Assembly: GCF_000315015.1 (NCBI RefSeq)
Contig: NZ_BAEP01000051.1
Span: 16,676 to 80,675 of the forward strand
Origin: Paraglaciecola mesophila KMM 241
GTDB lineage: Bacteria > Pseudomonadota > Gammaproteobacteria > Enterobacterales > Alteromonadaceae
Direction: 5' to 3'
Length of the DNA: 64,000 nt
Shown: positions 46,026 to 56,476 of the stretch, one piece after another
How the letters are laid out: each line of letters opens with the position of its first letter
Numbering within the stretch: position 1 is the first letter of the stretch
The notes under the pieces: model-generated
The model's input: only the letters and a program-made list of their open reading frames with translations
What the model was told of the DNA's origin: nothing
Database searches by the model: none
Made by a program: the position numbers and the translations under genes

Positions 46026-46805
46026 TTATGCTCCAAATGACTTAGTTGTTGCGCAAATAACCTTCACGCCTTGTTGTTCAATATGTTGTTTATCGCTTTG
46101 TGCAATTAAATCATCGGTTACCAGTACCGATATCGCCTGCCAAGGCAATTCAACATTAGGTATTTTTCGTTGTAGTTTTTCTGATTCAGCCATGACCACG
46201 ACCTCGCTAGAGACTTCAGCCATGACTTGGGTTAATTGGGTCAACTCGTTGAACGTGGTTGATCCCTTTTGTAAATCGAGACCTGCTGCGCCGATAAAGG
46301 CTTGGTCGAAATTGTATGCGCGTAGCACTTGTTCAGCCATTTTGCCTTGAAATGCATGTGATTGAGGATCCCACGTGCCACCTGTCATCAACACTTTTGG
46401 CTCGTTTTCGGTTTCCAGCAGTGAATTGGCTACATGCAGTGAGTTTGTCATGACTACCAAACCTAGCTTACTTGCCAGCTCAGGAATTAGGGCAGCTGTG
46501 GTGCTGCCACTATCAATGATGATGCGGTTATGATCTTTAATCAGGGTGGCGGCGGCTTTAGCAATCGCTATTTTACGCGCAGATAGTTTTTCACTGGATA
46601 ATTCAGACGAGTCTTGCGGCAGCGGCACTGCTCCGCCAAATTTGCGCAATAACAGACCATTGTTTTCAAGCTCAGTGAGATCTTTACGGATAGTGACCTC
46701 TGAGGTAGAGAAAAGCTTCGCCAGTTCATCCACCATCACTTCGCGGTGCGTGTGAAGGCGGTCTACAATCGCTCGGCGTCGTTGTTGTGTGTTTCGTTTT
46801 TGCAT
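46026..46805 (-). CDS. glmR: DeoR-family regulator between glmU and glmS
   Basis: A 259-residue DeoR protein: N-terminal helix-turn-helix (MVDELAKLFSTSEVTIRKDLTELENNG) and a sugar-phosphate-binding domain with IIIDSGSTT and AFIGAAGLDLQKG. The place between glmU and glmS is the same as that of GlmR in Pseudomonas, so it probably senses an amino-sugar phosphate and controls glmS. Two TTTCGAAA palindromes adjoin its start codon. Confidence 0.88.
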   Translation of the reverse strand: MQKRNTQQRRRAIVDRLHTHREVMVDELAKLFSTSEVTIRKDLTELENNGLLLRKFGGAVPLPQDSSELSSEKLSARKIAIAKAAATLIKDHNRIIIDSGSTTAALIPELASKLGLVVMTNSLHVANSLLETENEPKVLMTGGTWDPQSHAFQGKMAEQVLRAYNFDQAFIGAAGLDLQKGSTTFNELTQLTQVMAEVSSEVVVMAESEKLQRKIPNVELPWQAISVLVTDDLIAQSDKQHIEQQGVKVICATTKSFGA

Positions 46806-46831
46806 ATTTCGAAATATATATGTTTCGAAAT
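46806..46831. promoter_or_regulatory. Paired TTTCGAAA palindromes, probable GlmR operator
   Basis: ATTTCGAAAT (46806-46815) and GTTTCGAAAT (46822-46831) are 16 bp apart and the first touches the glmR ATG, replacing a Shine-Dalgarno. DeoR-family repressors often bind TTTCG-rich repeats, so autoregulation of glmR-glmS is likely. Confidence 0.65.
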
Positions 46832-46878
46832 GAAAGATAAAGCCTTTCTTTTGCTTCTTATACTAAGGTGTTAGAAAT

Positions 46879-46907
46879 AAAAAAACCTCCAAAGGAGCTG
46901 GAGGTTT
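46879..46907 (-). terminator. Terminator between glmU and glmR
   Basis: AAACCTCC and GGAGGTTT pair on the minus strand with a T-run behind. It separates glmU from glmR-glmS, which therefore need their own promoter or readthrough. Confidence 0.85.
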
Positions 46908-46928
46908 CACATTTTCTGGCGGCGGCTT

Positions 46929-48290
46929 TTATTCAGGCTTAGTAGGGCGTTGCCAACCACTAACGTTTCGCTGTTTTGCTCTAGCAATCGCTAATTCTTC
47001 ATCGGCGACAGTTTTCGTTACCACCGAGCCCGCACCAACGGTAGCCATGTTACCAATCTGCACCGGGGCCACTAAAGCACTGTTAGAACCAATAAATGCG
47101 CCATCACCAATAATGGTTTTTGACTTGTTTACACCATCGTAGTTGCAGGTGATGGTACCTGCGCCGATGTTGGCGCCTATTCCAACGGTAGTATCACCTA
47201 AATAAGTTAAATGATTAGCTTTTGAACCTTTGCCTAGTGTGGTTTTTTTCATTTCGACAAAATTGCCAACGCGTGCATTTTCATGCATCACCGCACCTGG
47301 GCGTAAGCGTGCGTATGGACCGACAGAGCAATTTTCACCGACTATGGCTTGGTCTAACATGCTATTGGCTTCGATGGTCGCGCCATCTGCAATTTCACAA
47401 TCTTTAAGTATGCAGTTGGGGCCTATGGTGACATTGGAGCCAATTTTGACTGTGCCTTCGATAACCACATTCACGTCTATGCTGATGTCTTGGCCTACTA
47501 TGATGTCACCCCGCAAGTCAAAACGGTGGGGGTCAAGCAAGCTAACACCTTGCATCATCAGCTCTTGAGCTTGTTCAAATTGAAATGCGCGCTCGATAGC
47601 GGCCAGTTGTTTGCGGTTATTTATACCTTCAACTTCAATTTCGCTACTTGGTTGAGCAGCTTTAATGACTTTGCCTTCATTGGCTGCCATTTCAATGACA
47701 TCGGTAAGGTAGAATTCACCCTGGGCATTGTTGCTATTTAAATTGGCAAGCCAGCGTTTTAAATCTTTGCCATTAAGTACCATCATACCTGTGTTTATTT
47801 CACTGATTTGGCGCTGGGCGTCACTGGCATCTTTATGCTCAACAATCGCGGTAACATTGTCGCCTTGGCGAATAATACGCCCCATGCCTGTTGGGTCGGC
47901 AACGTTTACAGTTAGCAATGCTACGTCTGCTTCGGCTTTTGTTTGTAGCAGTGAATGCAGGGTATTCACTTTAATCAGCGGAGCGTCACCTACCAGAATG
48001 AGCACATCTTCATTGTCAGAAATATGTGGCACGGCTTGCTGAACGGCATGACCTGTTCCTAATTGTTCAGCTTGTAAGCACCAGTTCAGCGCATTGTGAC
48101 CCAATGCTTGTTGTAATTGCTCTGCCTGATGGCCGTATACTAAATTTATAGAATTGGCACCCAATTGATTTACGGTGTCAATGATGCGCTGCACCATAGG
48201 TTTTGCGCCAATAGGATGTAAAACCTTGGGCATGGAAGACTTCATTCGAGTTCCCTTGCCTGCTGCGAGTATTACCACTGAAAATGCCAT
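46929..48290 (-). CDS. glmU: Bifunctional GlmU (acetyltransferase / uridylyltransferase)
   Basis: GlmU makes UDP-GlcNAc from glucosamine-1-phosphate in two steps. The 453-residue protein has the N-terminal [21 protein letters not shown] nucleotide motif in the uridylyltransferase domain and a C-terminal left-handed beta helix with hexapeptide repeats, including [21 protein letters not shown]. It is transcribed away from the divergent diguanylate cyclase gene. Confidence 0.97.
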   Translation of the reverse strand: MAFSVVILAAGKGTRMKSSMPKVLHPIGAKPMVQRIIDTVNQLGANSINLVYGHQAEQLQQALGHNALNWCLQAEQLGTGHAVQQAVPHISDNEDVLILVGDAPLIKVNTLHSLLQTKAEADVALLTVNVADPTGMGRIIRQGDNVTAIVEHKDASDAQRQISEINTGMMVLNGKDLKRWLANLNSNNAQGEFYLTDVIEMAANEGKVIKAAQPSSEIEVEGINNRKQLAAIERAFQFEQAQELMMQGVSLLDPHRFDLRGDIIVGQDISIDVNVVIEGTVKIGSNVTIGPNCILKDCEIADGATIEANSMLDQAIVGENCSVGPYARLRPGAVMHENARVGNFVEMKKTTLGKGSKANHLTYLGDTTVGIGANIGAGTITCNYDGVNKSKTIIGDGAFIGSNSALVAPVQIGNMATVGAGSVVTKTVADEELAIARAKQRNVSGWQRPTKPE

Positions 48291-48680
48291 TTAGTATCCT
48301 GAGTCATTTAAATTCCAAGGTATTTTACTGATGCAAGCAAAAACTACCAGCGCTTGATCTCTGTTAAACTCCAAGACGTATCCTTTTTTACTGTTTAACG
48401 AACCAAACTAATATTTTGCAACCAAAGTACAATGTGTTTACTTTTGATGCTTGCGTATAGTGTTCTCATTGGGGTAACTTTACCTACCTTTTTGCTTTGA
48501 CCGATAGGTTGTATGGTAATAGATGTGTTTTACTGCATAAATGTGTTGCCAATTTTTAATTTAGTTGGTTAAACACATGTGTTTAGTTTAACGTGAACAA
48601 ATAATTAGTGATGCTACAGTTAATGAGTAACAGGGCAGACTAATAAGCAGTTTTTTGGTTTATTTTATACAGGGTAGTTT
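48291..48680. other. Divergent intergenic region glmU / GGDEF gene
   Basis: 390 bp without a gene. It holds the promoters of both genes. The only clear structure is the palindrome AAACACATGTGTTT at 48571-48584, about 100 bp before the GTG start of the cyclase gene. Confidence 0.6.
48571..48584. promoter_or_regulatory. 14-bp perfect palindrome upstream of the diguanylate cyclase gene
   Basis: AAACACATGTGTTT is fully self-complementary and lies in an AT-rich promoter region. It could be an operator; the binding protein is unknown. Confidence 0.4.
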
Positions 48681-50105
48681 GTGAATATCTTTCGAACCTT
48701 ACATCGCAGTATTTTGCTGCTCTTTGTCGTTGTGGTTGTATCCATCGTTACCTTGGTGCACTTTAGTGTGTCTAAAATCGTCGCCGAGCAAAGCCGCGCG
48801 CAGCAGCAGTCTCATTCCCCAGCGGTAGAGCTCATTGTGCAGCAATTAATGAAGCCACTGCATATTTCTGAAACCCTTGTTAAAGCAAAAGAATTGCAAG
48901 ATCTCATGGGCGCACAGACAGTTGATGAAGACGCGGTGTTTGCTAGCCTCAAACGGTTGCACCGTGAATTTGGAATGAATTTCTTTATCGCCAGTGAAAA
49001 GAGTCGTCGCCAATACTATTCCGATGGCACAACCACGGAATTGGTCGAAGGGGATGTGAGTTGGTATTTTAAATATAAAGAGTCAGCTCAGAATGAAATA
49101 GCCGATATTGGTAAGTGGGAAGACACTCACTTTTATATCGATTTAAAAGTCTTTGATGAGGAGCAGAATTTTCTTGGATTTTTCGGTGTAGGTAAAAGCC
49201 TAAGAAGCTTTTTGGATATTTTCGCGCGTTACAAAGAAACTTATGGTTATGATTTTATCTTTGCGGACCAAGACAGAAACATCACCTTGTCGTCTGATCC
49301 CAAATTAGTCGCGGCTAATTCAAAGTTTACCAATTTAACTGAATTGCCTTGGTTCAAAGATTTGTCGGAAGAAGAGCAAGCGGGTTCGCTTAATAATTTA
49401 TTGGTTAAAATAAACGGCTACGATTTCTTGATTGCTGAATTAAATATTCAACCTTTCGATTGGACACTGTATTTGATGACGCCGCTTGAATCGCGTCAAA
49501 CAGAGATAAGCCGGGGCTTTATCTTCAGCATAGTGACCTTATTAGTGCTTATTTTTGGCCTATTTTTGATCATATATAACCTGTTGTATTACTTTAAGAA
49601 AGACATGCAAAAGACACGTCAAATAGACGTGTTAACTGAGCTGCCCAATCGCGCTAGCATGTCCCTTAAATTCGATGGCTTGATGTACGAGAAATCTTCT
49701 GTCAGCTTGGTGCTTATCAATCTCGACAATTTTAAATCTGTTAACGAAACCCATGGGCGTAAGGCAGGGGATATTGTGTTACGCCAAATTGCATCAATGC
49801 TGCAGTTAGAGCTTCGAGAGCAGGATATTATTGGGCGATGGGGCGGCGAAGAATTCCTGTTGTTACTGCCCAATACAGGCCCTCATGAAGCGGTAGATGT
49901 AGCAGAAACCGTGCGCAATCGCCTCGCTAATATGACAATAACGACGGGTAGCATGTCTATTCAAATGACAGCCAGTTTTGGGGTGTCGTTCACGGCTATT
50001 CCTCGGGCGATAAACGAAGTAATTGCCGCTGCCGACGATGCGCTTTTTGCGGCGAAGCAAGAAGGGCGAAACGTGGTACGCCTGCAATTGATTGAAGAGC
50101 ATTAA
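48681..50105 (+). CDS. Membrane diguanylate cyclase with periplasmic sensor
   Basis: A 474-residue protein with membrane segments at about 10-30 and 277-297 around a periplasmic Cache-like sensor, then a GGDEF domain (about 315-470). The active-site motif GGEEF is intact and REQD five residues before it is the inhibitory I-site, so it should make cyclic di-GMP with product inhibition. The start is GTG after AGGGTAGTTT. Confidence 0.92.
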   Translation: MNIFRTLHRSILLLFVVVVVSIVTLVHFSVSKIVAEQSRAQQQSHSPAVELIVQQLMKPLHISETLVKAKELQDLMGAQTVDEDAVFASLKRLHREFGMNFFIASEKSRRQYYSDGTTTELVEGDVSWYFKYKESAQNEIADIGKWEDTHFYIDLKVFDEEQNFLGFFGVGKSLRSFLDIFARYKETYGYDFIFADQDRNITLSSDPKLVAANSKFTNLTELPWFKDLSEEEQAGSLNNLLVKINGYDFLIAELNIQPFDWTLYLMTPLESRQTEISRGFIFSIVTLLVLIFGLFLIIYNLLYYFKKDMQKTRQIDVLTELPNRASMSLKFDGLMYEKSSVSLVLINLDNFKSVNETHGRKAGDIVLRQIASMLQLELREQDIIGRWGGEEFLLLLPNTGPHEAVDVAETVRNRLANMTITTGSMSIQMTASFGVSFTAIPRAINEVIAAADDALFAAKQEGRNVVRLQLIEEH

Positions 50106-50140
50106 TTCTTCAACCTGCATTGTAAGGTTAAGCGCTTGGT

Positions 50141-50191
50141 GCTTTATATATGGCTATGCAGATATATGTTAGTTTGCATAGCCGATAAAGC
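50141..50191. terminator. Long inverted repeat between converging genes
   Basis: GCTTTAT...GGCTATGCA pairs with TGCATAGCC...ATAAAGC around a 14-nt loop, with small internal asymmetry. It lies between the converging GGDEF and DMT transporter genes, so a bidirectional transcription end is likely, although no T-run follows. Confidence 0.6.
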
Positions 50192-50192
50192 A

Positions 50193-51095
50193 TCATGCGG
50201 CAGGTTTGGCTTTTAGCCTATGTCTTGCTATTACGCGGGTCGCCACTCCTGTGACGAGTAACACACCGCAAATAACTAACATCACGCCTACCCACATCGA
50301 AGGTGTTAAGGTCTCATTCAACAGAACAATCCCCCACATAATACCGAAGGCAGGAATGAGATAAGCCACAGTCAGGGCGTTGCTTGGGCCGACTTTGGCG
50401 ATTAATCTGAAATACATTAAATAAGCTAATGCAGTGCAAAGGGCGCCAAGGGCAATGGCATCAATCCAGCTGCTTGATGATGGAAGCGTGCTAGGCATAA
50501 ACCAAATATTGAGCGGTAACAAACACAGTGTTGCTGCAAACAAACTACCTGCAGCGAGCGCCATTGGACCCACAGCGCTTAAGTGTTGCTTGGTAAAGCA
50601 GCCTGCATAGCCGTATAGGGCGGTGGCACTTAAAGTAGCTAAGGTGGGCAAAATAGAAATGCTATCGAATGCGGCGGCCTGCGCTGCACTAAGAACTGCC
50701 ACTCCAATAAAACCAATTAACAGTCCAAATACTGCAACACTTGATATTCGCTGCTTTAGCCACAGCCAGCCAATTAAGGCCCCAAACATAGGGGCGGTAG
50801 CGTTCATCACTGAGGCATATCCTGCTCCTATGTGTAATAAACTGTAGCTGAATAAACAAAATGGGATGGCAGTATTGGTTAACCCGACAATTAAAATGCC
50901 GCGCCAATGCTGGGTTATTTGACTGATAGCGTTGCGATTGCACACAAACGGCAGCAAAATCAGGCTAGCAATACCTGCTCGCATCGTGATTAAGCTTATT
51001 GGGCCAAATTCAGGCGTGGCGGTGCGAGTAAAAATAAATGCAGCCCCCCAAATGCTAGCAAGCAAGACGAGCTCAATAAAATCGCGTAATTGCAT
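50193..51095 (-). CDS. EamA-domain transporter (DMT superfamily)
   Basis: A 300-residue protein with ten membrane segments in two EamA repeats; LLASIWGAAFIFTRTATPEFGPI opens the first and LGALCTALAYLMYFRLIAKVG the second. Substrate not identifiable; relatives export amino acids or metabolites. It follows ogt by 18 bp. Confidence 0.88.
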   Translation of the reverse strand: MQLRDFIELVLLASIWGAAFIFTRTATPEFGPISLITMRAGIASLILLPFVCNRNAISQITQHWRGILIVGLTNTAIPFCLFSYSLLHIGAGYASVMNATAPMFGALIGWLWLKQRISSVAVFGLLIGFIGVAVLSAAQAAAFDSISILPTLATLSATALYGYAGCFTKQHLSAVGPMALAAGSLFAATLCLLPLNIWFMPSTLPSSSSWIDAIALGALCTALAYLMYFRLIAKVGPSNALTVAYLIPAFGIMWGIVLLNETLTPSMWVGVMLVICGVLLVTGVATRVIARHRLKAKPAA

Positions 51096-51113
51096 TTAAC
51101 CTCCCTGTTTTAT

Positions 51114-51617
51114 TCAGCTAATTTTTGCTGGTGGAACGGAAAATTGTGGGTTCTCTAGTCTTAGTAGAGTGACTTTGCGTGTTAAACCACCGGCGTATCC
51201 CGTCAGTGTGCCGTTGGCCCCTATCACTCTATGGCAAGGCACGATAATCGAGATAGGATTCTTGCCATTAGCGCTGCCCACCGCTCGCACGGCGTTAGGG
51301 TTGTTTAATTGCTTTGCTATATCGCCATAGCTACACGTAACACCATAAGGTATGGCACGTAACTGTTGCCAAACATTTTTCTGAAAATCAGTGCCGATGG
51401 GGGCTAAGGGCAAATCAAACACTTCACGTTCGTGGTCAAAATATTCTTTGAGTTGCTGTTTCGCTTGCTTCAATAAAGCATTGCTGGTGGCTGCTGTGTC
51501 TTGATGCTCTACAAAGGTAATAGCGATGATAGCGTCATTACTCGCACATATTTGTAATAGGCCACAGGGGGTGGGCAAATAGGTACACAGCGGGGTCAAC
51601 GATGTACGGTTTTCCAT
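51114..51617 (-). CDS. ogt: Methylated-DNA-protein-cysteine methyltransferase
   Basis: Removes O6-alkyl groups from guanine onto its own Cys. The acceptor motif [13 protein letters not shown] and the helix [26 protein letters not shown] are intact. From ATG 51617 it has 167 residues. That start overlaps the stop of the upstream repair gene as TAATG and has GGAG nine bases before it, so I prefer it to the ATG at 51632. Confidence 0.95.
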   Translation of the reverse strand: MENRTSLTPLCTYLPTPCGLLQICASNDAIIAITFVEHQDTAATSNALLKQAKQQLKEYFDHEREVFDLPLAPIGTDFQKNVWQQLRAIPYGVTCSYGDIAKQLNNPNAVRAVGSANGKNPISIIVPCHRVIGANGTLTGYAGGLTRKVTLLRLENPQFSVPPAKIS

Positions 51618-52990
51618 TACGCGAGACTCCATAAAGTAAATGTTAAATAACTACGCCAAGGGCTGACTTTGTCAGCATCTATGTTGTGTAGAAGTAGCTG
51701 TTTTTTGATGACTAGATCTGAGTTAAGCCAAATATCCGCTTGGGATAGCCCACGCAAATTAGCATAAGCAATTGTCCATGGACCAATGCCTTTAATTGAT
51801 AACCAATCATCGGGTGGAGCATCAGGGTGCTGGGCATAAAATGCAGCAAAACGGCGTAGGGTCTCACGACGACTGTTGGGCATCCCTAAAAAACTGAGAT
51901 CACCGTTTGCGACGGCATCAGGCGTGGGAAAATAGCGGTTAAGTTCAGGCAATGGCCCCTGCTCATCAAGTACAGGCTCCCCGAGCGTTGCCACGAGCTT
52001 AGTCACTAAGTTAATAGCCGCGGTCACTGATATTTGTTGACCAAGAATAGCTCTGCACCCAGCTTCAAAGGTATTCCATATACCAGGAATACGTATACCC
52101 GGGGTAATAGTTTTAGCAGGCAAGCCACTTAATTCGATTCTGTTGTCAATGGTCGCGCTATCCGCATCAACGTCTAATATGCGCCGAATGTTACTCAAAC
52201 AGCACTTGAGTTGCTGCAAATCAGCGATAGCTAAGGTAACGAGAAAGCAGTGTTTATCTGGTTGATGCTGGGCCTGAAAATAACCTTTGCTGGTTCCGAC
52301 GGTAAAATTACGTGCGTAACTATCTTGGCTCACCCATTCGCTACCTGATATTGCTCGGCGCGCTAGAAAGTCACGCAAGTGGGGCCAGTTGTACGGCGGG
52401 CGATAAGCTAAAGGGATGACGATTGGTTGTATCAGGCTACTCGGTTTTATACGTAATTCCTTTGGAGTACGGCGCATGACGCGCTGCATATTGTATTGCA
52501 GACGCCTAGCGTCATTAAAGCCAGCAGCATCTGCAATATGTTCGATAGGTAATTGGGTGTGCTGCAATAATTGTTTGGCAAACAGAATTTGTTCATACAC
52601 TTGATATTGTTTCGGGCTAAGACCAATGTGCTGAATAAAAAGTTGGCGTAAATAGCGATCGCTTATTCCGAGTTTTTCTGCAATTGTCGTCATGCTTAGG
52701 TGTAGGTTTTCGCCGAGTATCCGTAGTGCTCGGTTAACCGTAGTATCAACTCCGTTCCATGCATGGGAATGCGGCGCACTGTCCGGGCGGCAGCGTAAAC
52801 AGGGGCGATATCCCGCAAGCATGGCTTGCTGTGCTAAGGTGAAGTATTCGACGTTTTCTTCATGTGGTAGCTTTGCTGGGCAAATTGGCCGGCAAAAGAT
52901 CCCCGTTGATTTGACCGCTATAAAAAAACGCCCATCGAAACGAGGATCTCGGGTAAGTCTCGCTTGTTGATAATCTTGTATCGTCAGCAT
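51617..52990 (-). CDS. Ada-type sensor / AlkA DNA glycosylase fusion
   Basis: A 457-residue protein from ATG 52990: Ada-like zinc domain (FCRPICPAK ... CLRCRPD, four Cys, the first normally the methyl acceptor for phosphotriesters), an AraC-type helix-turn-helix pair (about 85-180), AlkA N-terminal domain, and HhH-GPD glycosylase with [13 protein letters not shown] and catalytic Asp in NSDLVIKK. It should both sense methylation damage and excise 3-methyladenine, and probably activates its own operon with ogt. The extra upstream frame to 53101 starts with TTG and is not convincing; no good ribosome binding site precedes 52990 either. Confidence 0.88.
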   Translation of the reverse strand: MLTIQDYQQARLTRDPRFDGRFFIAVKSTGIFCRPICPAKLPHEENVEYFTLAQQAMLAGYRPCLRCRPDSAPHSHAWNGVDTTVNRALRILGENLHLSMTTIAEKLGISDRYLRQLFIQHIGLSPKQYQVYEQILFAKQLLQHTQLPIEHIADAAGFNDARRLQYNMQRVMRRTPKELRIKPSSLIQPIVIPLAYRPPYNWPHLRDFLARRAISGSEWVSQDSYARNFTVGTSKGYFQAQHQPDKHCFLVTLAIADLQQLKCCLSNIRRILDVDADSATIDNRIELSGLPAKTITPGIRIPGIWNTFEAGCRAILGQQISVTAAINLVTKLVATLGEPVLDEQGPLPELNRYFPTPDAVANGDLSFLGMPNSRRETLRRFAAFYAQHPDAPPDDWLSIKGIGPWTIAYANLRGLSQADIWLNSDLVIKKQLLLHNIDADKVSPWRSYLTFTLWSLA

Positions 52991-53258
52991 GAGGGAACCG
53001 AATGTATTAAGCCATGGACTAATGGTAATCCGGTGAGTGGCTATTATGCGTCGAAAACGGAACTCAAAGCAAAAATGTTGTTCTTTGCTTGGCTCGGCCA
53101 AAGTTTGGCTAAAGCTGTATGCAGCTCTTGCGGTTTCGGCTTTCGTAATTGCTTGTTGAATTTGATAGGGAATAAAGCAGATAATACGCGGCCGTTTTCT
53201 GCGCGCAGGAAAAGGAATGTAATCTTGATAACCGATATTTTGGAGTGGCTGTTTTCAC

Positions 53259-54398
53259 GTGTTTAAGTCTTTCTTATTGATAAGCCTAGTTTTTTCAAAC
53301 TTAGTTTGCTCGCAAGCCATGGGTGAGGAATGGCTTGACGATTTCGCCAGTCGAGTGAAAGCTAAAACGGCTAAGCAGCGAGTGCCAGGTTATTTGTTCG
53401 CTTTTATCGAAGAAGGCAAGCCAGCCAAGATGGTAGTGTCTGGCAAAACAGCCAATAATGGTACGGCTATCTCTCCGCAAACGGTGTTTCGTTTAGCGTC
53501 AGTGTCGAAAACATTTACCTCTATTTTAATGGCCAAAATGGTCGATGAGAATAAATTAAGCTGGCAAACCCCTGTGAAAAAAATGACCAACGAATATAGT
53601 TTTGATAACAGCAAAGACTTACAGCTCAGTCATATTGTTGGTCAATCGAGCGGGTTCTCGCCCAATGCTTATGACAATCTCATTGAAGCTAATTATCCGG
53701 TAAAGCGAGTGCTTAGCATGCTGACTGATTTAAAGCCTTTATGTACACCGGGTGAGTGCTATACCTACCAAAATACCTTGTTCGGCGTTATCGAAGAGTA
53801 CTTTCAAGAAAATAACACGTCGTACGGGCAACAATTAGAAGCTGAAGTCTTGCGCCCGCTAAATATGAAAGGTGCGAGTGTGGGGCGTGAAGGTTTACAA
53901 GCGTCGAATTCATGGGCCAAACCGCATGTAGCGATCGCGAAAAACAAATGGCGCAGTGTGAAGGTTAACGAAGACTACTATCGCTTTTCACCCGCAGCAG
54001 GCGTGAACGCTAGCGGTGCGGATATGGTTAAGTGGGTTGGGGCGCTGCTTGGCGAGCAGCCGAATGTGATTGGGCCGCAAATTATTGACCAAGTGACACA
54101 ACCTCGGGTGAAAACCAAACGCGAAATGCACCGCCGCTTATGGCAACGTTACCTCAAAGACGCCCATTATGGTTTAGGTTGGCGCGTATACGACTTTGAT
54201 GGGCATAAATTGAATTACCACGGCGGGTGGGTCAAAGGTTATCGCGCAGCGGTTGCGTTCGCGCCGGATCAAAAAGTGGGCTATTTCATGCTTATGAATG
54301 CAGAGTCAAATTTGATCAACGATTTTACGGCTGATTTTTGGGCCAGTTATTTTGAGCATTATGATGCTCAGCAAAAATTAATCAGCGTGGCACCATAA
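53259..54398 (+). CDS. Secreted serine hydrolase (class C beta-lactamase family)
   Basis: A 379-residue protein with signal peptide (about 1-21) and the serine-penicillin-binding motifs SVSK (SxxK, about residue 82), YQN (YxN, about 168) and HGG (KTG equivalent, about 325). Family members include esterases and peptidases; a true beta-lactamase is less likely. The frame starts with GTG at 53259. A DNA-repair operon lies divergently upstream. Confidence 0.88.
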   Translation: MFKSFLLISLVFSNLVCSQAMGEEWLDDFASRVKAKTAKQRVPGYLFAFIEEGKPAKMVVSGKTANNGTAISPQTVFRLASVSKTFTSILMAKMVDENKLSWQTPVKKMTNEYSFDNSKDLQLSHIVGQSSGFSPNAYDNLIEANYPVKRVLSMLTDLKPLCTPGECYTYQNTLFGVIEEYFQENNTSYGQQLEAEVLRPLNMKGASVGREGLQASNSWAKPHVAIAKNKWRSVKVNEDYYRFSPAAGVNASGADMVKWVGALLGEQPNVIGPQIIDQVTQPRVKTKREMHRRLWQRYLKDAHYGLGWRVYDFDGHKLNYHGGWVKGYRAAVAFAPDQKVGYFMLMNAESNLINDFTADFWASYFEHYDAQQKLISVAP

Positions 54399-54407
54399 TC
54401 GTGTCTT

Positions 54408-54438
54408 ATACCAACTGCAGTAAATAATTAATCACTCA
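54408..54438. repeat. Partial copy of a second short repeat family
   Basis: ATACCAACTGCAGTAAATAA then TTAATCACTCA matches the right end (reverse complement) of the 56-bp repeat at 62109-62164 in the spaced pattern ATACCA, CAGTAAA, TTAATCACTCA. No second end was found nearby. Confidence 0.55.
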
Positions 54439-54492
54439 AAGAAACTTTAGAATGACTTCATCAAGGCGCTTAAATGAAGTATTAGATGAACT

Positions 54493-54531
54493 AAAAAAGC
54501 CCAGACTTAAAAGACAAGACTGGGCTTTTTA
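54493..54531. terminator. Bidirectional terminator between serine hydrolase gene and speA
   Basis: AAAAAAGCCCAG and CTGGGCTTTTT form the stem with a 15-nt loop. A-run and T-run allow use from both sides. Confidence 0.88.
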
Positions 54532-54547
54532 TTGATTTAGCGAAAGC

Positions 54548-56476
54548 TTAATTGGTTTTTAAATAGGTATAACCTTTTAGACAATCCTCGTAAAAGTCAG
54601 TCCATTTAACCGCTTCACGAGGTTTCATAGCACCGCTTGAAATATGTTGGTCGATCATACGTTTAACCGATTGGGCCATTGCATCTGGGTTGTACTGCAT
54701 AATAGATAGCACGTCTTGTACTGATGAGCCTTTCACCATTTCTTCAATGTAGAAGTCTTCTGGGTCATCATCATCACCGAAAATATGCACTTCGTTCAGG
54801 CGGCCGAACAAATTATGCATGTCGCCCATCACATCTTGATATGCGCCGGTAAGGAACAACCCTAAGTAATACTCTTCCCCTTTTTTAAGCGGCGGCATTG
54901 GCAGCACGTCTGATATGCCGTGCTCAACCACGAATTGGTCAAGCTTACCGTCACTGTCACAAGTAATGTCGACGAGTGAACAATTCACGGTGGGCTTCTC
55001 GTTCATACGAGCAATGGGGACAACCGGTAACACTTGGTCTATCGCCCACGTATCTGCTGCAGATTGGAATACAGAAAAATTACACAAGTATTGTGACGAC
55101 AAGTTGTAGTCAAGCTCTTGTAATTCTTCTGGGACAAACTCAGCATCTTTCAGACGATGCTGCAATTTGACCATAATCTGCCAATACAAAGTTTCAATTT
55201 TGCCTAATTCTTCTAATGAAATAACGCGCAGTTTGAATGCGTTAATTGCGTGTTCTTTCCATTGAGATGCATCATTGAAAATTTCTTGTAAATTATCTTG
55301 CGAGTCTACCCCTTCAGCCAATTCTCGAATGTTATTCAACAAAACGTGATCGTTGGGCAGTTTATCCGTGGGAAGCTCGGCGCTATTAGCACGAATTTCA
55401 CCAACAACTTGCGCCACAACGCAGCTATGGTGAGCCGTAATAGCACGGCCACTTTCGCTAACAAGCGTAGGGTGAGGGACGCCTTCTAAGTCACATACTT
55501 CACGCATACCGTAAACAACATCGGCTACGTATTCTTCCATGGTGTAGTTACGTGATGAGTCATTAGTTGATTTGCTGCCGTCGTAATCGATACCTAAGCC
55601 GCCGCCCACATCAACGTATTCTAATTTAAAGCCCATGCGGTGCATTTCTGCGTAGATACGACCGCCTTCACTGATGGCTTCTTTGACCGCGCGGATGTCA
55701 GTTAATTGGCTACCAATATGGAAATGCAGTAATTTCAAACATTCGCCCATGCCTTCGCTTTCTAGGTAGCGCGCCGCACAAATCATTTCGCTGGTGGTAA
55801 GGCCGAATTTAGCACGGTCGCCACCTGAGCTTTCCCATTTGCCACGGCCTTTTACGGTCATTTTTGAGCGAAGGCCAATAATAGGCATCACATCTAATTG
55901 TTTAGCTGCGTTTACAAGTAGGCTTAGCTCAGAATATTTTTCAATGACCACAATCATTTTGCGGCCAAGCTTACGGCCCAAAAGCGCTAAGCGCATAAAC
56001 TCGGCGTCTTTGTATCCGTTTAAGATCGTTAACGAGTCAATATTGGTGTTATACGCCATAACGGTAATAAGCTCGGCTTTAGAGCCTGCTTCTAGGCCAT
56101 AGTTAAACGGAGCACCAGCGTCTACTATTTCTTCAACCACTTCGCGCATCTGATTTACTTTAACCGGATAAACACCCATGTACTTACCCTGATACTGGGC
56201 TTCTTCAATGGTTTTGATGAAGGTTTGATTTAGACACGCAACTTGAGAGCGCAAAATATCGTGAAAGCGCACAACAACGGGAAATTGAATACCTTCTTCT
56301 TTAATTTCTTCGATGACGGATTGGAAGTCGATGCGCATGTTTTTATTTGAAAGATCTGGAGTGATCTTAAGATTGCCGTTTGCTCCGATTTCGAAGTAAC
56401 CAGCTCCCCAACGCTTCACGCCATATACACGCTCTGCATCGTCGATTGTCCAATCTGATTGCTCTGCCATTACCAT
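54548..56476 (-). CDS. speA: Biosynthetic arginine decarboxylase
   Basis: SpeA converts arginine to agmatine, the first step of an alternative putrescine route. The 642-residue fold-III PLP enzyme has GKYMGVYPVKVNQ with the PLP-binding Lys, LLHFHIGSQ, YVDVGGGLGIDYDG and LVSESGRAITAHH, all typical. The first ATG (56476) has AGG five bases upstream. Divergent from it is the GNAT-nitrilase gene. Confidence 0.96.
   Translation of the reverse strand: MVMAEQSDWTIDDAERVYGVKRWGAGYFEIGANGNLKITPDLSNKNMRIDFQSVIEEIKEEGIQFPVVVRFHDILRSQVACLNQTFIKTIEEAQYQGKYMGVYPVKVNQMREVVEEIVDAGAPFNYGLEAGSKAELITVMAYNTNIDSLTILNGYKDAEFMRLALLGRKLGRKMIVVIEKYSELSLLVNAAKQLDVMPIIGLRSKMTVKGRGKWESSGGDRAKFGLTTSEMICAARYLESEGMGECLKLLHFHIGSQLTDIRAVKEAISEGGRIYAEMHRMGFKLEYVDVGGGLGIDYDGSKSTNDSSRNYTMEEYVADVVYGMREVCDLEGVPHPTLVSESGRAITAHHSCVVAQVVGEIRANSAELPTDKLPNDHVLLNNIRELAEGVDSQDNLQEIFNDASQWKEHAINAFKLRVISLEELGKIETLYWQIMVKLQHRLKDAEFVPEELQELDYNLSSQYLCNFSVFQSAADTWAIDQVLPVVPIARMNEKPTVNCSLVDITCDSDGKLDQFVVEHGISDVLPMPPLKKGEEYYLGLFLTGAYQDVMGDMHNLFGRLNEVHIFGDDDDPEDFYIEEMVKGSSVQDVLSIMQYNPDAMAQSVKRMIDQHISSGAMKPREAVKWTDFYEDCLKGYTYLKTN

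Noticed and set aside
52964..53266. 100-codon plus-strand frame before the serine hydrolase gene
   Set aside because: It overlaps the start of the repair fusion gene and reads as non-coding sequence.
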